Shown piece by piece: positions 7,983-17,240 of a stretch of 64,000 nt of DNA. Each line of letters begins with the position of its first letter. Positions within the stretch are counted from its first letter, which is position 1. Location: assembly GCA_944389025.1 (NCBI GenBank), contig CALXKU010000003.1:62001-126000 (forward strand). Reading direction: 5' to 3'. Origin of the DNA: an uncultured Spirochaetaceae bacterium. Lineage in GTDB: Bacteria; Spirochaetota; Spirochaetia; Sphaerochaetales; Sphaerochaetaceae. The notes under the pieces were generated by a model. It did no database searches. It saw nothing but the letters and a program-made list of their open reading frames with translations, and was not told the DNA's origin. A program made the translations under genes and the position numbers.

Positions 7983-8623
7983 CTCTGTTCCTCCTTGACT
8001 ATTCCATAAAGAATGTCTTTTATGAATTTTCTCGCTGTTTCCACCTGATCCATATCCAGCCTCTCTATCCCCGCGTCCATCATCGCATCCAGCTGCTTTT
8101 CGGTTGGATGGACATAGGGGTAGAGACCGTACATGAAGGGGAAGAAGGCGAATATGAATTCTTTTCTTTCTTCTTCTGAGAGGGATGGGAAGAACTTTTT
8201 CAGGCATAATCCGGTAAGCTCCACGGCTTTACCATACTCTTTCTTGAATTCTACAAGACTCTCTTTCCTGCTGTTCTCCTCAATCTCATAAAGGTTCATG
8301 CTCAGAATCTTTAAAAGCCCTGTTCTCTCTTTTAGTGTATTGGAAAACTTAGCTGAAAATTCCTCCACACCAAGTTCTTCATTATTTTTCAGTATGTTTT
8401 CAAGGGAGATGTTCCATAGCCGGTACTCATCCTCTAAGACAGCAAGAAAGATTTCTTCCTTAGTCTGGAAATAGTTATATATTGAAGGGCGGGAGAGACT
8501 TGTTTCCCTGCTGATATCCTTCAGACTTATCTCTTTGAATGATTTCACCTTGTAAAGCTTCCTGCAGGCCTCTATTATCTCAGCTGGCCTTTTCTCGACT
8601 ATCTCTCTTGCTACCTTTGCCAT
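7979..8623 (-). CDS. TetR family transcriptional regulator
   Basis: A 214-residue TetR-type repressor. The N-terminal helix-turn-helix is ISLKDISRETSLSRPSIYNYFQTKEEIF (about residues 33-60), with the usual YNYF recognition helix. The C-terminal half is a divergent ligand-binding domain. It is the first gene of the operon TetR-flavodoxin-ABM-flavoprotein-DUF362, so it is probably autoregulatory through the operator-like sites at 8643-8685. The inducer is not predictable; the co-regulated genes suggest a redox-active or quinone-like compound. Confidence 0.85.
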   Translation of the reverse strand: MAKVAREIVEKRPAEIIEACRKLYKVKSFKEISLKDISRETSLSRPSIYNYFQTKEEIFLAVLEDEYRLWNISLENILKNNEELGVEEFSAKFSNTLKERTGLLKILSMNLYEIEENSRKESLVEFKKEYGKAVELTGLCLKKFFPSLSEEERKEFIFAFFPFMYGLYPYVHPTEKQLDAMMDAGIERLDMDQVETARKFIKDILYGIVKEEQR

Positions 8624-8642
8624 TTTTATTTCCTTTGTTTTA

Positions 8643-8685
8643 TGACATCATGTCAATAAAATAATATTAATCTGACTCTATGTCA
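8643..8685. promoter_or_regulatory. Two TetR operator-like sites
   Basis: TGACATCATGTCA (8643-8655) is a perfect 6-bp inverted repeat around one central base. A related site, TGACTCTATGTCA (8673-8685), keeps the outer TGAC/GTCA arms. Centres are exactly 30 bp apart, three helical turns, immediately upstream of the TetR start at 8623. This fits two dimers on one DNA face. Assignment to the adjacent TetR is inferred. Confidence 0.55.
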
Positions 8686-8808
8686 AATATTTTTTTCGTA
8701 TCTCTCTTTTCTCTATTTTCAATAAGACTTCGAAGCTAAACTGCAGGTTTACACAACTAAACCAGATGTCGGTTGAGTCGATTAATGCTAATGTGTATTG
8801 TTTGTGAC

Positions 8809-9219
8809 ATGGAAAAGAATACATTCGGCTCAATGGTTGCAGAGCTTAGGAAAGAAAAGGGTATGACGCAGGCGGATCTTGCTGAGAAGATGGGTATTAC
8901 CGACAAGGCGGTATCAAAATGGGAGAGGGATCTCTCTTATCCTGATATCGCATCAATACCACGCCTCGCGGAGATTCTCGGGGTGTCGGTTGATGAGCTT
9001 CTCAGTCTTAAAAGACCTGATGGCGAGAAGGGGAAGACGAAGGCTGAGGAATATGTCACGTTAGCTCTCAACTCTATCGCAGTTGCAATGGGTATTGCGG
9101 TTGTAGTGCTGGTAGTACTTGATGAGCTTAGTCAGAAGAGCGGAACTCTGATGCTCGGCATAGGACTCTCAGCCTTGGCTATAAACATGCTCAGAAATAG
9201 TGGGAAGAAAGAAGAGTAG
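8809..9219 (+). CDS. XRE-family HTH regulator with C-terminal membrane segments
   Basis: The N-terminal 65 residues are a Cro/C1-type helix-turn-helix: LRKEKGMTQADLAEKMGITDKAVSKWE, followed by YPDIASIPRLAEILGVSVDELL, typical of the small XRE regulators of Firmicutes and spirochaetes. The C-terminal 60 residues contain two hydrophobic stretches (AVAMGIAVVVLVVL and LMLGIGLSALAINML), so the protein is probably membrane-anchored. The ATG at MEKNTF was chosen because homology begins there; an ATG 12 codons upstream is also in frame and neither has a clear ribosome site. The target is unknown. Confidence 0.78.
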   Translation: MEKNTFGSMVAELRKEKGMTQADLAEKMGITDKAVSKWERDLSYPDIASIPRLAEILGVSVDELLSLKRPDGEKGKTKAEEYVTLALNSIAVAMGIAVVVLVVLDELSQKSGTLMLGIGLSALAINMLRNSGKKEE

Positions 9220-9244
9220 GAGTAGGTGATTATTAGAACGCAGA

Positions 9245-9264
9245 TTTCAGATTGCAATCTGAAA
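9245..9264. promoter_or_regulatory. Perfect 20-bp palindrome
   Basis: TTTCAGATTGCAATCTGAAA is a perfect palindrome in the gap between the XRE gene and the cardiolipin synthase gene. It has no T-run on the + strand, so it is more like an operator than a terminator. The XRE protein next to it is the obvious candidate ligand, but this is inference. Confidence 0.4.
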
Positions 9265-9346
9265 ATGTCTTCTTCATCTCATCGATCTTATTATCAGCTG
9301 AAAGTGGTGCTAGTCAATAATCATGATTAACGGTTAGAATCATGGA

Positions 9347-10858
9347 ATGAGAAGAATCATAAGCAGAATATTCATCATCATTCCGGCTGTTGCGTTCGAG
9401 GCATTATGGATTTATGCGCTACTGACATGGATAAGGCCATGGGCCGGACTCATTGAGACCGTTCTCTCTTTCCTTTCCGTATTATTTGTTTTCTATCTGC
9501 TTACTAAGCATGATGAGGATACTTATAAGATTCTCTGGCTTCTCATAATACTTGTCTCGCCCATAATCGGGGCTGTCCTTTATCTTCTTTTCGGGAATAA
9601 GAGGACGACATGGCCTCTTAGGAGGGCGCTAAGAAAGAATCCGCTGCTTAAAAGCACAGAGGATGAATCTGAAAAAGTGCTTAAAGAGATTGGATGCCAT
9701 AATCCGCGTCTTGCAGAAACATTCAGATATATCAGTGGCATAAGCTCTCTGGAGCCAAGTTTCAATACCTCCTCTAGATACTACTCTCTTGGGGATGAGA
9801 TGTTGCCTGACATGCTGTCTGAGATTAAGAGGGCGAAAAACTTCATCTTTATCGAGTATTTCATAATCGAAGAGGGCCAGATGTGGAACTCGATGGTTGA
9901 ACTTCTAGCGGAAAAAGCTAGAAACGGTGTGATTGTGAAGGTTCTATATGATGATTTCGGAAGCCTTATGACATACTCTGGGAAGGAAGTCAGAGGACTC
10001 TGGGAGAAGGGTATAGAGTGCGTTCCGTTCAATCCGCTTTTATTCATAAAAGGAACGCTGAATTACCGAGATCACAGGAAAATGCTCATAATAGATAATC
10101 GTGTCGTCTTCTCAGGTGGGATAAACCTTGCCGATGAGTACGTGAATAAAAAGGTGAAGTTCGGGCATTGGAAGGATATCGGATTCAGACTTGAGGGAAG
10201 GGGAGTTGAAAGTTACACGCGCATGTTCGTCCAGTTCTGGAATTCATTTGCCGCAACACCTTTGTCCAGCGATGTTCTTATCCCCTACCCAGGTGATGAG
10301 ACGGAAAAAGATGGCTACGTTCTCAGCTATTATGATTCTCCACTGAGAAGCAAGGCCGCAAGTAATGAGCTTTATATCGAACTTCTCTCCCAGGCTAAGA
10401 GTAGAGCCTGGTTCTACACCCCTTATCTTATTCTCGGAGACAGGCTCCTTGATGCCATTACAAGGGCGACTGCAAGGGGTGTCGATGTCAGGATAATCAT
10501 GCCTAGCATCCCTGATAAGAAGATAATTTATCGCATCAGCAGGAGCTTTTATACGGTTTTACTGGAAGCGGGGGTGAAGATATACGAGTACACTCCGGGC
10601 TTTGTGCATGCGAAAGCTTCCATCATAGACGATGATGTATGTACGATTGGAACTGTTAATCTCGATTACAGAAGTCTCTTTTTACATTTCGAAAATAACT
10701 CGCTTTTCTACAGATCCTCCATACTTAAGAGCTTGGAAAGTGACTATCTTGAAACGCTTGCTAAATGCAGGCCTCAGATTCTTGGAAAGACGTTCAAGGC
10801 AACTTTCTTCAGGTGGCTTGTCGATGGTGTTCTGAGAATCATAGCACCTCTCTGCTGA
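9347..10858 (+). CDS. cls: Cardiolipin synthase (phospholipase D family)
   Basis: A 503-residue cardiolipin synthase. Two transmembrane helices occupy residues 1-60 and end in LYLLFGNKR, the classical N-terminal anchor. Two HKD active-site motifs follow: HRKMLIIDNRVVFSGGINLADEY at about residue 244 and HAKASIIDDDVCTIGTVNLDYRS at about residue 423. The enzyme condenses two phosphatidylglycerols, or PG and another donor, to cardiolipin in the inner membrane. Length is normal for ClsA. It is a single gene; the upstream gap holds a 20-bp palindrome and a 12-bp palindrome (9318-9329). Confidence 0.92.
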   Translation: MRRIISRIFIIIPAVAFEALWIYALLTWIRPWAGLIETVLSFLSVLFVFYLLTKHDEDTYKILWLLIILVSPIIGAVLYLLFGNKRTTWPLRRALRKNPLLKSTEDESEKVLKEIGCHNPRLAETFRYISGISSLEPSFNTSSRYYSLGDEMLPDMLSEIKRAKNFIFIEYFIIEEGQMWNSMVELLAEKARNGVIVKVLYDDFGSLMTYSGKEVRGLWEKGIECVPFNPLLFIKGTLNYRDHRKMLIIDNRVVFSGGINLADEYVNKKVKFGHWKDIGFRLEGRGVESYTRMFVQFWNSFAATPLSSDVLIPYPGDETEKDGYVLSYYDSPLRSKAASNELYIELLSQAKSRAWFYTPYLILGDRLLDAITRATARGVDVRIIMPSIPDKKIIYRISRSFYTVLLEAGVKIYEYTPGFVHAKASIIDDDVCTIGTVNLDYRSLFLHFENNSLFYRSSILKSLESDYLETLAKCRPQILGKTFKATFFRWLVDGVLRIIAPLC

Positions 10859-10988
10859 GACACGGAGCCTCCCGAATTCAGTTTGTTTTGTCCTATTTCA
10901 AATCCCATGCTATCATGAGGGAAAGGTACGTTGAGTTCATCTTGAATCATGCTAAGCCATGAATCGAGTGAAGCAGAAGGAGGCTTTT

Positions 10989-12716
10989 ATGAGAAAGATT
11001 GCCCTCTCAGCCATTGTCGGCCTTGTCCTATTGGCATCGCTAAATGCCGTGAACATGCAGAAGACGTTCTCCCGGGATAGCAGTGAATACCAAGCCACTT
11101 ATGCCTTATGCATATCATCGGGTGTTCTTCCACCCTCATCGGTGACTCCCGTTACCGGTGCCGAGCTTGCCGCAGCACTATCGAGAATACCCTATGAGCT
11201 CCTTAACAATGCCGAACGTGCGATCTATGATAAGCTTCTTGCCTCTCTTGAATACCATCCCCTGCTGGAGTACGATATCTTTGGCATGGATCCGAATCCA
11301 ACCATAGGCTTGGATATGTTCGCCCAATCTGCCATTTCGCAATCGGAGAAAGACATACTTTTCCCTCGAGAGGACAGGACGGAGGTCCTTTCACTCTCCT
11401 TCGATTTCAAATTTGCAGACTCCGGCTATGGCTTTGTTGACTGGCTGATGCTCTCTCCGATGATAACCGACTATAGTGGTAAGCATTTCGATACCAATCT
11501 GAATAAGCTAATTGAGGGAGATATCATTGCAACTATACACGAGGGGACACTCGATGCAGGAATTCTCTTTGGCAATAACTGGATGAATTTCTCCATAATG
11601 AGCGCTAGGCAGGAGCAAGGGTATGGACACACCGGTAATCTTGCTCTTGGGGATAATCTTCGCCGTCAGCAGTACATGAGATTCCATACATTCTCAAAAT
11701 GGTTTGATTATACCTATACGCTGACCCGTTATTCCAAAATGACATACGATAGCGGAAGTAGCGATAACCTGCGTCTCATCTCTCAGGATGAGTCGTTCGA
11801 GCTTCCTCAGCAGGTATTTCCGTTGCACCGTTTCGATTTCAAGATTAAGGACCGCTTCTCCATATCGGTTGTTGAGGGTGCGATGATGCTCGTAGACAGC
11901 GTTTTCGATGTCAGGATGCTTAATCCGTTCCTTTTCATACACGGTTTCGATAACTACGCGGACAGTACCCAGATAAGTGATCGTGGTGATGAGGCTAACA
12001 ATATCCTCCTTCTTGAGTTCGGCTATACCTTTCTCCCGCATCACAGGATCAACCTTAACCTCATGTCCGATCAGATTCAGGTGGGAGGGGAGAGCAAGGC
12101 GATGCCCAACGCTTTTGCCGCCCTTCTAAATTATGAGACGAGCTGGATTGTGGATCGCTTCTACCTTACCGGCTGGGTGGAGGCTGCCTATACGATGCCG
12201 GCCACTTATCTTAACAATAAGATGCGGGGAGATGATTATGATCCGAATTATGATTTCATCGTCGGCTATCCGCTATGGGGTTATGATAACGGCCTTAATG
12301 GGGACATAGATTACGCAGGCTATAAGTATGGACCTGATTCGATAGTTGTCGGTCTCGGTCTTGAGTTCGGAGAGCTAAATACGTTCTCCCTCTCGGCGAA
12401 CATAAATTACATAATCCATGGACATTATGGCCTTGGCTACGATTATACCGTGGCAGCCCGTGGGGATGATGCGAACAATCCATATAATCCAGATGATGTG
12501 ACAAAGCTGCCACTTTCAGTCCCTATCGCGGATGCTGAGCATAGGATTGAGGCCTCTCTCCGGTCAACTTTCGTCCTCGTGGACGGCCTTACCTTCGATA
12601 CGGGGATAGGGGTTCTTCAGGCATGGAACTATGCCCTTGAGAAGGGGGAGAACTTCTTTGATGTCCAGCTCTATCTCGGAGTTTCATTCGACCCTGTGCG
12701 GATGTTCACGGATTAA
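10989..12716 (+). CDS. Wzi-like outer membrane beta-barrel protein (paralog 1)
   Basis: A 575-residue exported protein. It starts with a signal peptide (MRKIALSAIVGLVLLASLNA), then a short helical region (residues 50-90, ELAAALSRIPYELLNNAERA), and then a beta-rich body with alternating aromatic residues. Several pieces recall the capsule-assembly Wzi barrel: RRQQYMRFHTFSKWFDYTYTL, and FPLHRFDFKIKDRFSISVVEG followed by LNPFLFIHGFDNY. Wzi proteins anchor or secrete surface polysaccharide in the outer membrane. AAGGAGG 5 nt before the ATG at 10989 decides the start. The next gene, 3 bp downstream, is a paralog. Confidence 0.7.
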   Translation: MRKIALSAIVGLVLLASLNAVNMQKTFSRDSSEYQATYALCISSGVLPPSSVTPVTGAELAAALSRIPYELLNNAERAIYDKLLASLEYHPLLEYDIFGMDPNPTIGLDMFAQSAISQSEKDILFPREDRTEVLSLSFDFKFADSGYGFVDWLMLSPMITDYSGKHFDTNLNKLIEGDIIATIHEGTLDAGILFGNNWMNFSIMSARQEQGYGHTGNLALGDNLRRQQYMRFHTFSKWFDYTYTLTRYSKMTYDSGSSDNLRLISQDESFELPQQVFPLHRFDFKIKDRFSISVVEGAMMLVDSVFDVRMLNPFLFIHGFDNYADSTQISDRGDEANNILLLEFGYTFLPHHRINLNLMSDQIQVGGESKAMPNAFAALLNYETSWIVDRFYLTGWVEAAYTMPATYLNNKMRGDDYDPNYDFIVGYPLWGYDNGLNGDIDYAGYKYGPDSIVVGLGLEFGELNTFSLSANINYIIHGHYGLGYDYTVAARGDDANNPYNPDDVTKLPLSVPIADAEHRIEASLRSTFVLVDGLTFDTGIGVLQAWNYALEKGENFFDVQLYLGVSFDPVRMFTD

Positions 12717-12719
12717 GTT

Positions 12720-14444
12720 ATGAGAAAGTTTGTAATATTCGTTCTGGTATTGTTCGCTCTTTTCCCAGCCTTTGCCAACGATGCATATGTCATTCCGCTC
12801 TCTTCCCCTCTATATGATGCCATCGACGCCCTTTATGCAGTGACGGGTAATGTGATGCCTTCCACATCCCGGCCTTGGAGTACGGCGGAGGCGAAGAACA
12901 TCCTCTCTAGGATTGAGCGGAGCGATCTTGATGCCGATGAGGCTGCACTCTATGAGCGTGTTAGGACCATGCTCGATAGCGCACGCACTTACTGGATGCT
13001 TGATGATGGCACATTCGGCCTTAGCACAGCACTCTCTCTCAATGGGGAGTATTACTATCATACGAATGCCTCTTATGATAACGATAGCGACTGGGTATGG
13101 AATTATGAGAAGCGCAAGCCGTTTCTCAATCTTGAACTCGAATTCAGCGCATTCTCCTGGTTCTATACCGTGGCTAATGCGCAGTATACAAAAGGACGAT
13201 GGGATGGAAGGAATGACGGCATATGGTATTATGACCCAGATACCGCTTACCCAGAGGGCATAGGAGCGGGGCTCTCCAAAGATGATAATGAGCTCCATAT
13301 CCCATCAGGTTCCATCAGCTACAGCGAGCACTCCAACTTCAATTTCCCCTCTCTTCCAGAGACTTTTGAGTTCGACTGGCCGAAGAGGGCGATCATATCT
13401 TTTGCTTCCCCCGGCTGGGCACTGAGCATAGGACGTGATCGCATGGTCTGGGGAAATGCGAGAATCGGTAATCTTCTTATAGATGACAGCCTTGAATACC
13501 ATGATGCGCTGCGTTTCAAGGTATATACGAAAAACGTGTTCGAGTATGAGGTTCTCTTTTCCTTCTTTGATGACGATTACTCAGGCTCATTTCATAAGTC
13601 GGATTCATTCAAGATGCTTATGGCGCATAAGATTTCCTTCCGTCCCACCTCGTGGCTGTCATTCTCAGTTTCTGAGAATGTCATGTACCGCTCTGCCGTG
13701 CTTGAAGGCCAGAGCCTGAATCCCGCATTCATCTTTCATAACCTCAATAACAGGGATATGTTCAATGCTATAGCATGGGCGGAGATTTCAATAATGCCAT
13801 TCAAGGGGTTTGGAATATACGCACAGGCTGCCTTGGATCAGGGTAAGCTTCCACAGGAGGGTGATAGTGAGAGGGATGCCTGGGGCATCATAGCAGGTCT
13901 TGAGTATACAGCTCTTGCAGGAGACGGATATTTCGAAGCAGCCCTTGAGTTCGCATATACGACACCTCTTCTGTACAGGCGTGACAAGGTTGATTTCATT
14001 GTTCCGCATAGGACTTCAACCCAGCTTACGGACGGCTCTCCTTTAAAACTCTTCTATGTGGGCTTCCCATATGGTGGCGATACCATCGCTTCCGAGATAG
14101 ATATCTCATATGTCAGTCCCGGAAAGTGGAGTATCGCATCCGCATGGCGCGCGGTTATTCATGGCTCGATGGACATGTTTGAGAGTCACAACAATGATAA
14201 CAATAACGATGGAAAGCCGAATAAGGACATAACAACACCATCGGGTGATGATATCTCGATGACAAACACTTGGACTCTTGCGGGGACATACTCGTTCCCA
14301 TCCATAGCAGGTGTGATGGATATAAGCCTCTATTCAAATATTTCCATCATTGACCGCTTCATGCTTAAGGGCAGCTTTGATTCCAATGAGCCATCTGGAA
14401 CTGATCTGCAACTTGTAATCGGCTTAAGCCTGAGTCTTCTATGA
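12720..14444 (+). CDS. Wzi-like outer membrane beta-barrel protein (paralog 2)
   Basis: A 574-residue protein with a signal peptide (MRKFVIFVLVLFALFPAFA, cut before NDAYV). Layout matches its upstream neighbour: an N-terminal helical region (PLYDAIDALYAVTGNVMPS, then RPWSTAEAKNIL) and a beta-barrel. WALSIGRDRMVWGNARIGNLLIDD and the later SLNPAFIFHNLNNRD are the motifs shared with capsule assembly Wzi-like proteins. The start is 3 bp after the first paralog, so the two are translated from one message and may form one secretion or anchoring device. The 3' end overlaps the convergent reductase gene by 6 bp. Confidence 0.7.
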   Translation: MRKFVIFVLVLFALFPAFANDAYVIPLSSPLYDAIDALYAVTGNVMPSTSRPWSTAEAKNILSRIERSDLDADEAALYERVRTMLDSARTYWMLDDGTFGLSTALSLNGEYYYHTNASYDNDSDWVWNYEKRKPFLNLELEFSAFSWFYTVANAQYTKGRWDGRNDGIWYYDPDTAYPEGIGAGLSKDDNELHIPSGSISYSEHSNFNFPSLPETFEFDWPKRAIISFASPGWALSIGRDRMVWGNARIGNLLIDDSLEYHDALRFKVYTKNVFEYEVLFSFFDDDYSGSFHKSDSFKMLMAHKISFRPTSWLSFSVSENVMYRSAVLEGQSLNPAFIFHNLNNRDMFNAIAWAEISIMPFKGFGIYAQAALDQGKLPQEGDSERDAWGIIAGLEYTALAGDGYFEAALEFAYTTPLLYRRDKVDFIVPHRTSTQLTDGSPLKLFYVGFPYGGDTIASEIDISYVSPGKWSIASAWRAVIHGSMDMFESHNNDNNNDGKPNKDITTPSGDDISMTNTWTLAGTYSFPSIAGVMDISLYSNISIIDRFMLKGSFDSNEPSGTDLQLVIGLSLSLL

Positions 14445-15584
14445 GAAGAGCTTTCTGGCCTTGCTCATGCGTTCTATCACATTGACCGAGAATGGGCAGC
14501 GACTTTCGCATCCTCCGCATGAAATGCAGTCGTCCGCGTTTGCCGAAAGACTTCTGTAATGCTCTCTAAGGGATGGTGGCACTTCGCTTTGCATCGTGGC
14601 AAGGTCGTAGAGCTTGTTCACCATCGCTATGTCTATTCCTTTCGGACATGGTGCGCAGTGCCCGCAATATGTGCATTCCCCGCTGTATGCATGCCTCGGG
14701 GCTCCTGCAAGTACGCTTGCATAGTCTTTCTCCTCTTCATTCGCACTCTCATAAGCAACTGCCGCATCCACGTGCTCGATGGAATCATAGCCTGCGAGCA
14801 CTGATGCGACCGCAGGGCGGGTGAGGGCGTAATGGATGCACTGCACCGGGGTAAGCGCGATGCCGAACGGGGATGTCTTTGCAGAAAAAAGGCGTCCTCC
14901 CGCATAGCCCTTCATGACCGTTATTCCAACTCCTCTCTGTTCACAGATTCTGTATAGCTCTGCCCTCTCAGGAGAGATTCCCCCGATTTCATCCGTGTAT
15001 GCAGCCTCTTCGAAATACCTGTTCAGATCCTCTGATGCCGGGAGCATGTCGAACGCGGGGTTTATGCTGAAAAGTATCATCTCGATCTTCCCGCTCTCTG
15101 CCGCCAGTCTTGCAACCTTCGGGTTGTGGGTGCTCATGCCTATGTGCTTGATCGTTCCTTTTTCTTTCAGGGCCTCGGCAAAGGAGTAGAACTCGCCATT
15201 CATTATCGTGTGGAATTCCTTCTCTTCGTCCACGAAATGGATCATCCCAAGATCTATGTAATCGGTCCCAAGCCTTCCAAGCAGATCTCTGAATGCAATT
15301 TTCACCTTCTCCAGATCCCTTGATTTCACGTACTGTCCATTCTGCCAAGTCGATCCCAGGTGTCCCTGGATTATCCACCAGTTTCTTCTTCCTTTTATCG
15401 CAGAGCCTATGTTCGAGCGTACTTCCGGGTTGCTCATCCAGCAGTCCAGAATGTTGATTCCTTTTTCCTCCGCATGATGGATTATCGCTGCGACCTCTTC
15501 TTTGTTGTGCCGCTCAAGCCACTCTGCACCGAGTCCTATCTCACTTACCTCAAGTCCTGTCTTCCCTAACGCTCTGTATATCAT
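14439..15584 (-). CDS. Aldo/keto reductase with C-terminal [4Fe-4S] domain
   Basis: A 381-residue fusion. Residues 1-270 are an aldo/keto reductase TIM barrel (YRALGKTGLEVSEIGLGAEW; LGRLGTDYIDLGMIH; STHNPKVARLAAES). The C-terminus has two cysteine groups, CTYCGHCAPCPKGIDI and CISCGGCESRCPF, so it can carry two [4Fe-4S] clusters. The normal catalytic tetrad is incomplete: after the ILD Asp the Tyr position is occupied by the sequence CWMSNPE, and the Lys strand reads IIQGHLG, while the His in MIHF is kept. Electron transfer from ferredoxin rather than NADPH chemistry is therefore possible. Monocistronic. Confidence 0.8.
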   Translation of the reverse strand: MIYRALGKTGLEVSEIGLGAEWLERHNKEEVAAIIHHAEEKGINILDCWMSNPEVRSNIGSAIKGRRNWWIIQGHLGSTWQNGQYVKSRDLEKVKIAFRDLLGRLGTDYIDLGMIHFVDEEKEFHTIMNGEFYSFAEALKEKGTIKHIGMSTHNPKVARLAAESGKIEMILFSINPAFDMLPASEDLNRYFEEAAYTDEIGGISPERAELYRICEQRGVGITVMKGYAGGRLFSAKTSPFGIALTPVQCIHYALTRPAVASVLAGYDSIEHVDAAVAYESANEEEKDYASVLAGAPRHAYSGECTYCGHCAPCPKGIDIAMVNKLYDLATMQSEVPPSLREHYRSLSANADDCISCGGCESRCPFSVNVIERMSKARKLFS

Positions 15585-15793
15585 CTGAACCTCATTTTTT
15601 CGTATTGTAAACCATGGGAATGGAAAAAGAGAGAATTATCTTATGTGTCGATTCTCTCCGATTTTATTTTTTAGTTTGATGTGCAATGTGTGAGAGTGAG
15701 TGCAACAGCGGCAAATTCAGTCCTGTGAAAGTGACTGTGAAGGCTAGTGATATCCGATTGTCTCTTGCTCTCTGAAAGTGTATCATCGCTGAC

Positions 15794-16666
15794 ATGAAAA
15801 AAGAGATTTCGGGACATTATACGGCACTTCTTACTGAGCTGATCTGGGGAACCACCTTCATCTCAACGAAAGTCCTCCTCTCTGATTTTCTGCCTATCGA
15901 GATCCTTTTCTTCCGCTTTCTCCTTGGATACTTCGCACTATGGATGATTTCACCTCATATCCTGATAGTGAAAGATAGGAGCGAGGAGATTTATTTTGCT
16001 CTTGCCGGCCTTACTGGAGCTTGCCTTTACTATCTGCTTGAGAATATTGCTCTGACTTACACTTTGGCGACGAATGTTGCGATAATCGTTTCTGTCGCGC
16101 CGTTCTTCACCGCTGTGCTTTCACATCTGTTCTCTAGGGAGAGGGAAAGGATTTCTCCTTTCTTCTACATTGGCTTTCTTATAGCTTTTTTAGGAATTCT
16201 GCTTATAAATCTCAATGGTAGCCGTATGAACTTGAATCCTAAAGGGGATATCCTGGCCCTTGTCGCGGCATTCATCTGGGCGCTCTATTCCATTTTATGC
16301 AAAAAGATAAACTCTTATGGCTATAACGTAGTTCAGAGCACAAGGAGGACATTCTTCTACGGGCTGCTTTTCATGATTCCCATCTTCATCGCATCCGGAG
16401 CATCTTTCGATTTAACCGGTTTTAAGGAATTTAAGAACCTGTTCAATCTGGTTTTCCTCGGTCTTGGAGCATCTGCGATAAGTTTTGTAACCTGGAACTA
16501 CTCGGTAAAGAGGCTTGGAGCGATAAAGACCAGTGTGTACATATATCTCATTCCTGTGGTGACAATCGTTTTCTCCGCCATATTCCTCTCTGAGCCTATC
16601 ACACCGATGATTGGAGCCGGTACTGTGATGACGCTTTCCGGCTTGATTGTTTCGGAGCTTAGATAG
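15794..16666 (+). CDS. EamA/DMT family transporter
   Basis: A 290-residue membrane protein with ten predicted helices in two EamA repeats (residues 10-140 and 152-288). LLTELIWGTTFISTKVLL opens the first repeat and LALVAAFIWALYSILCKK the second, the typical tryptophan-containing first helices. Drug/metabolite transporters export amino acids, nucleotides or related metabolites, and substrate cannot be inferred here. It converges on bioY with 30 bp between stops. No operon partner is visible. Confidence 0.85.
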   Translation: MKKEISGHYTALLTELIWGTTFISTKVLLSDFLPIEILFFRFLLGYFALWMISPHILIVKDRSEEIYFALAGLTGACLYYLLENIALTYTLATNVAIIVSVAPFFTAVLSHLFSRERERISPFFYIGFLIAFLGILLINLNGSRMNLNPKGDILALVAAFIWALYSILCKKINSYGYNVVQSTRRTFFYGLLFMIPIFIASGASFDLTGFKEFKNLFNLVFLGLGASAISFVTWNYSVKRLGAIKTSVYIYLIPVVTIVFSAIFLSEPITPMIGAGTVMTLSGLIVSELR

Positions 16667-16696
16667 ATCTTCAGAGTTCCCATGGGGTGCTTCAGC

Positions 16697-17236
16697 TTAC
16701 TTTTCTAGAATTTCCTTAACCCTTGCCCTTGCTTGCGGGGTAACGATAACCGTTATGATGATTTTCAGCGTATCTCCGACAAGGAATGGTAGAAGACCTG
16801 CTGCAAGCGTTGCAGTAAATGACAGGTTGAGCTGTACTGACATCCATGGCAGACCTACCAGGTATATGAGAGCAGTGGTTGCGATTGCTGATATGATAGA
16901 TGCCAGTCGAACTCTATTTTCCATGGCTTTCATTATGAGAGAACCTGCGAGCACTCCGGGAATCATGCCGATTAAAAATCCACCGGTTGGCCCTAGCATG
17001 GCAGCAAGTCCTCCTCCAGTTGTGAAAATAGGAAGACCGAGCACTCCAAGCAGAAGGTAGGCGATTACGCTTAGCAGTGCCATGGCTGGAGGCAGAATTG
17101 TGGCAGCAAGCAGAGCAAAGAGGGTTTGCAGCGTAACCGGTGCCGGGACAAGGGGGATCTTTATGAACGCTCCTGCTGAGATAAGGGCCGCAAACAGGGC
17201 CGTAAGAACGAATCTCGCTATCTGTTTTCTTTCCAT
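16697..17236 (-). CDS. bioY: Biotin ECF transporter S component BioY
   Basis: A 179-residue BioY. Six hydrophobic helices and the family hallmarks are visible: FIKIPLVPAPVTLQTLFALLAA in the first loop and TGGGLAAMLGPTGGFLIGM in the middle, both contributing to the biotin pocket. It captures biotin at the inner membrane and works with the T and A components encoded immediately upstream. Gap to bioN is 4 bp, so the three subunits form one operon (bioM-bioN-bioY) controlled by the BirA-type site at 18718-18749. Confidence 0.92.
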   Translation of the reverse strand: MERKQIARFVLTALFAALISAGAFIKIPLVPAPVTLQTLFALLAATILPPAMALLSVIAYLLLGVLGLPIFTTGGGLAAMLGPTGGFLIGMIPGVLAGSLIMKAMENRVRLASIISAIATTALIYLVGLPWMSVQLNLSFTATLAAGLLPFLVGDTLKIIITVIVTPQARARVKEILEK

Positions 17237-17240
17237 TTTA

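Noticed and set aside
7983-8207. N-terminal extension of the flavodoxin frame
   Set aside because: It overlaps the TetR gene in another frame and the flavodoxin fold begins exactly at the ATG at 7982.
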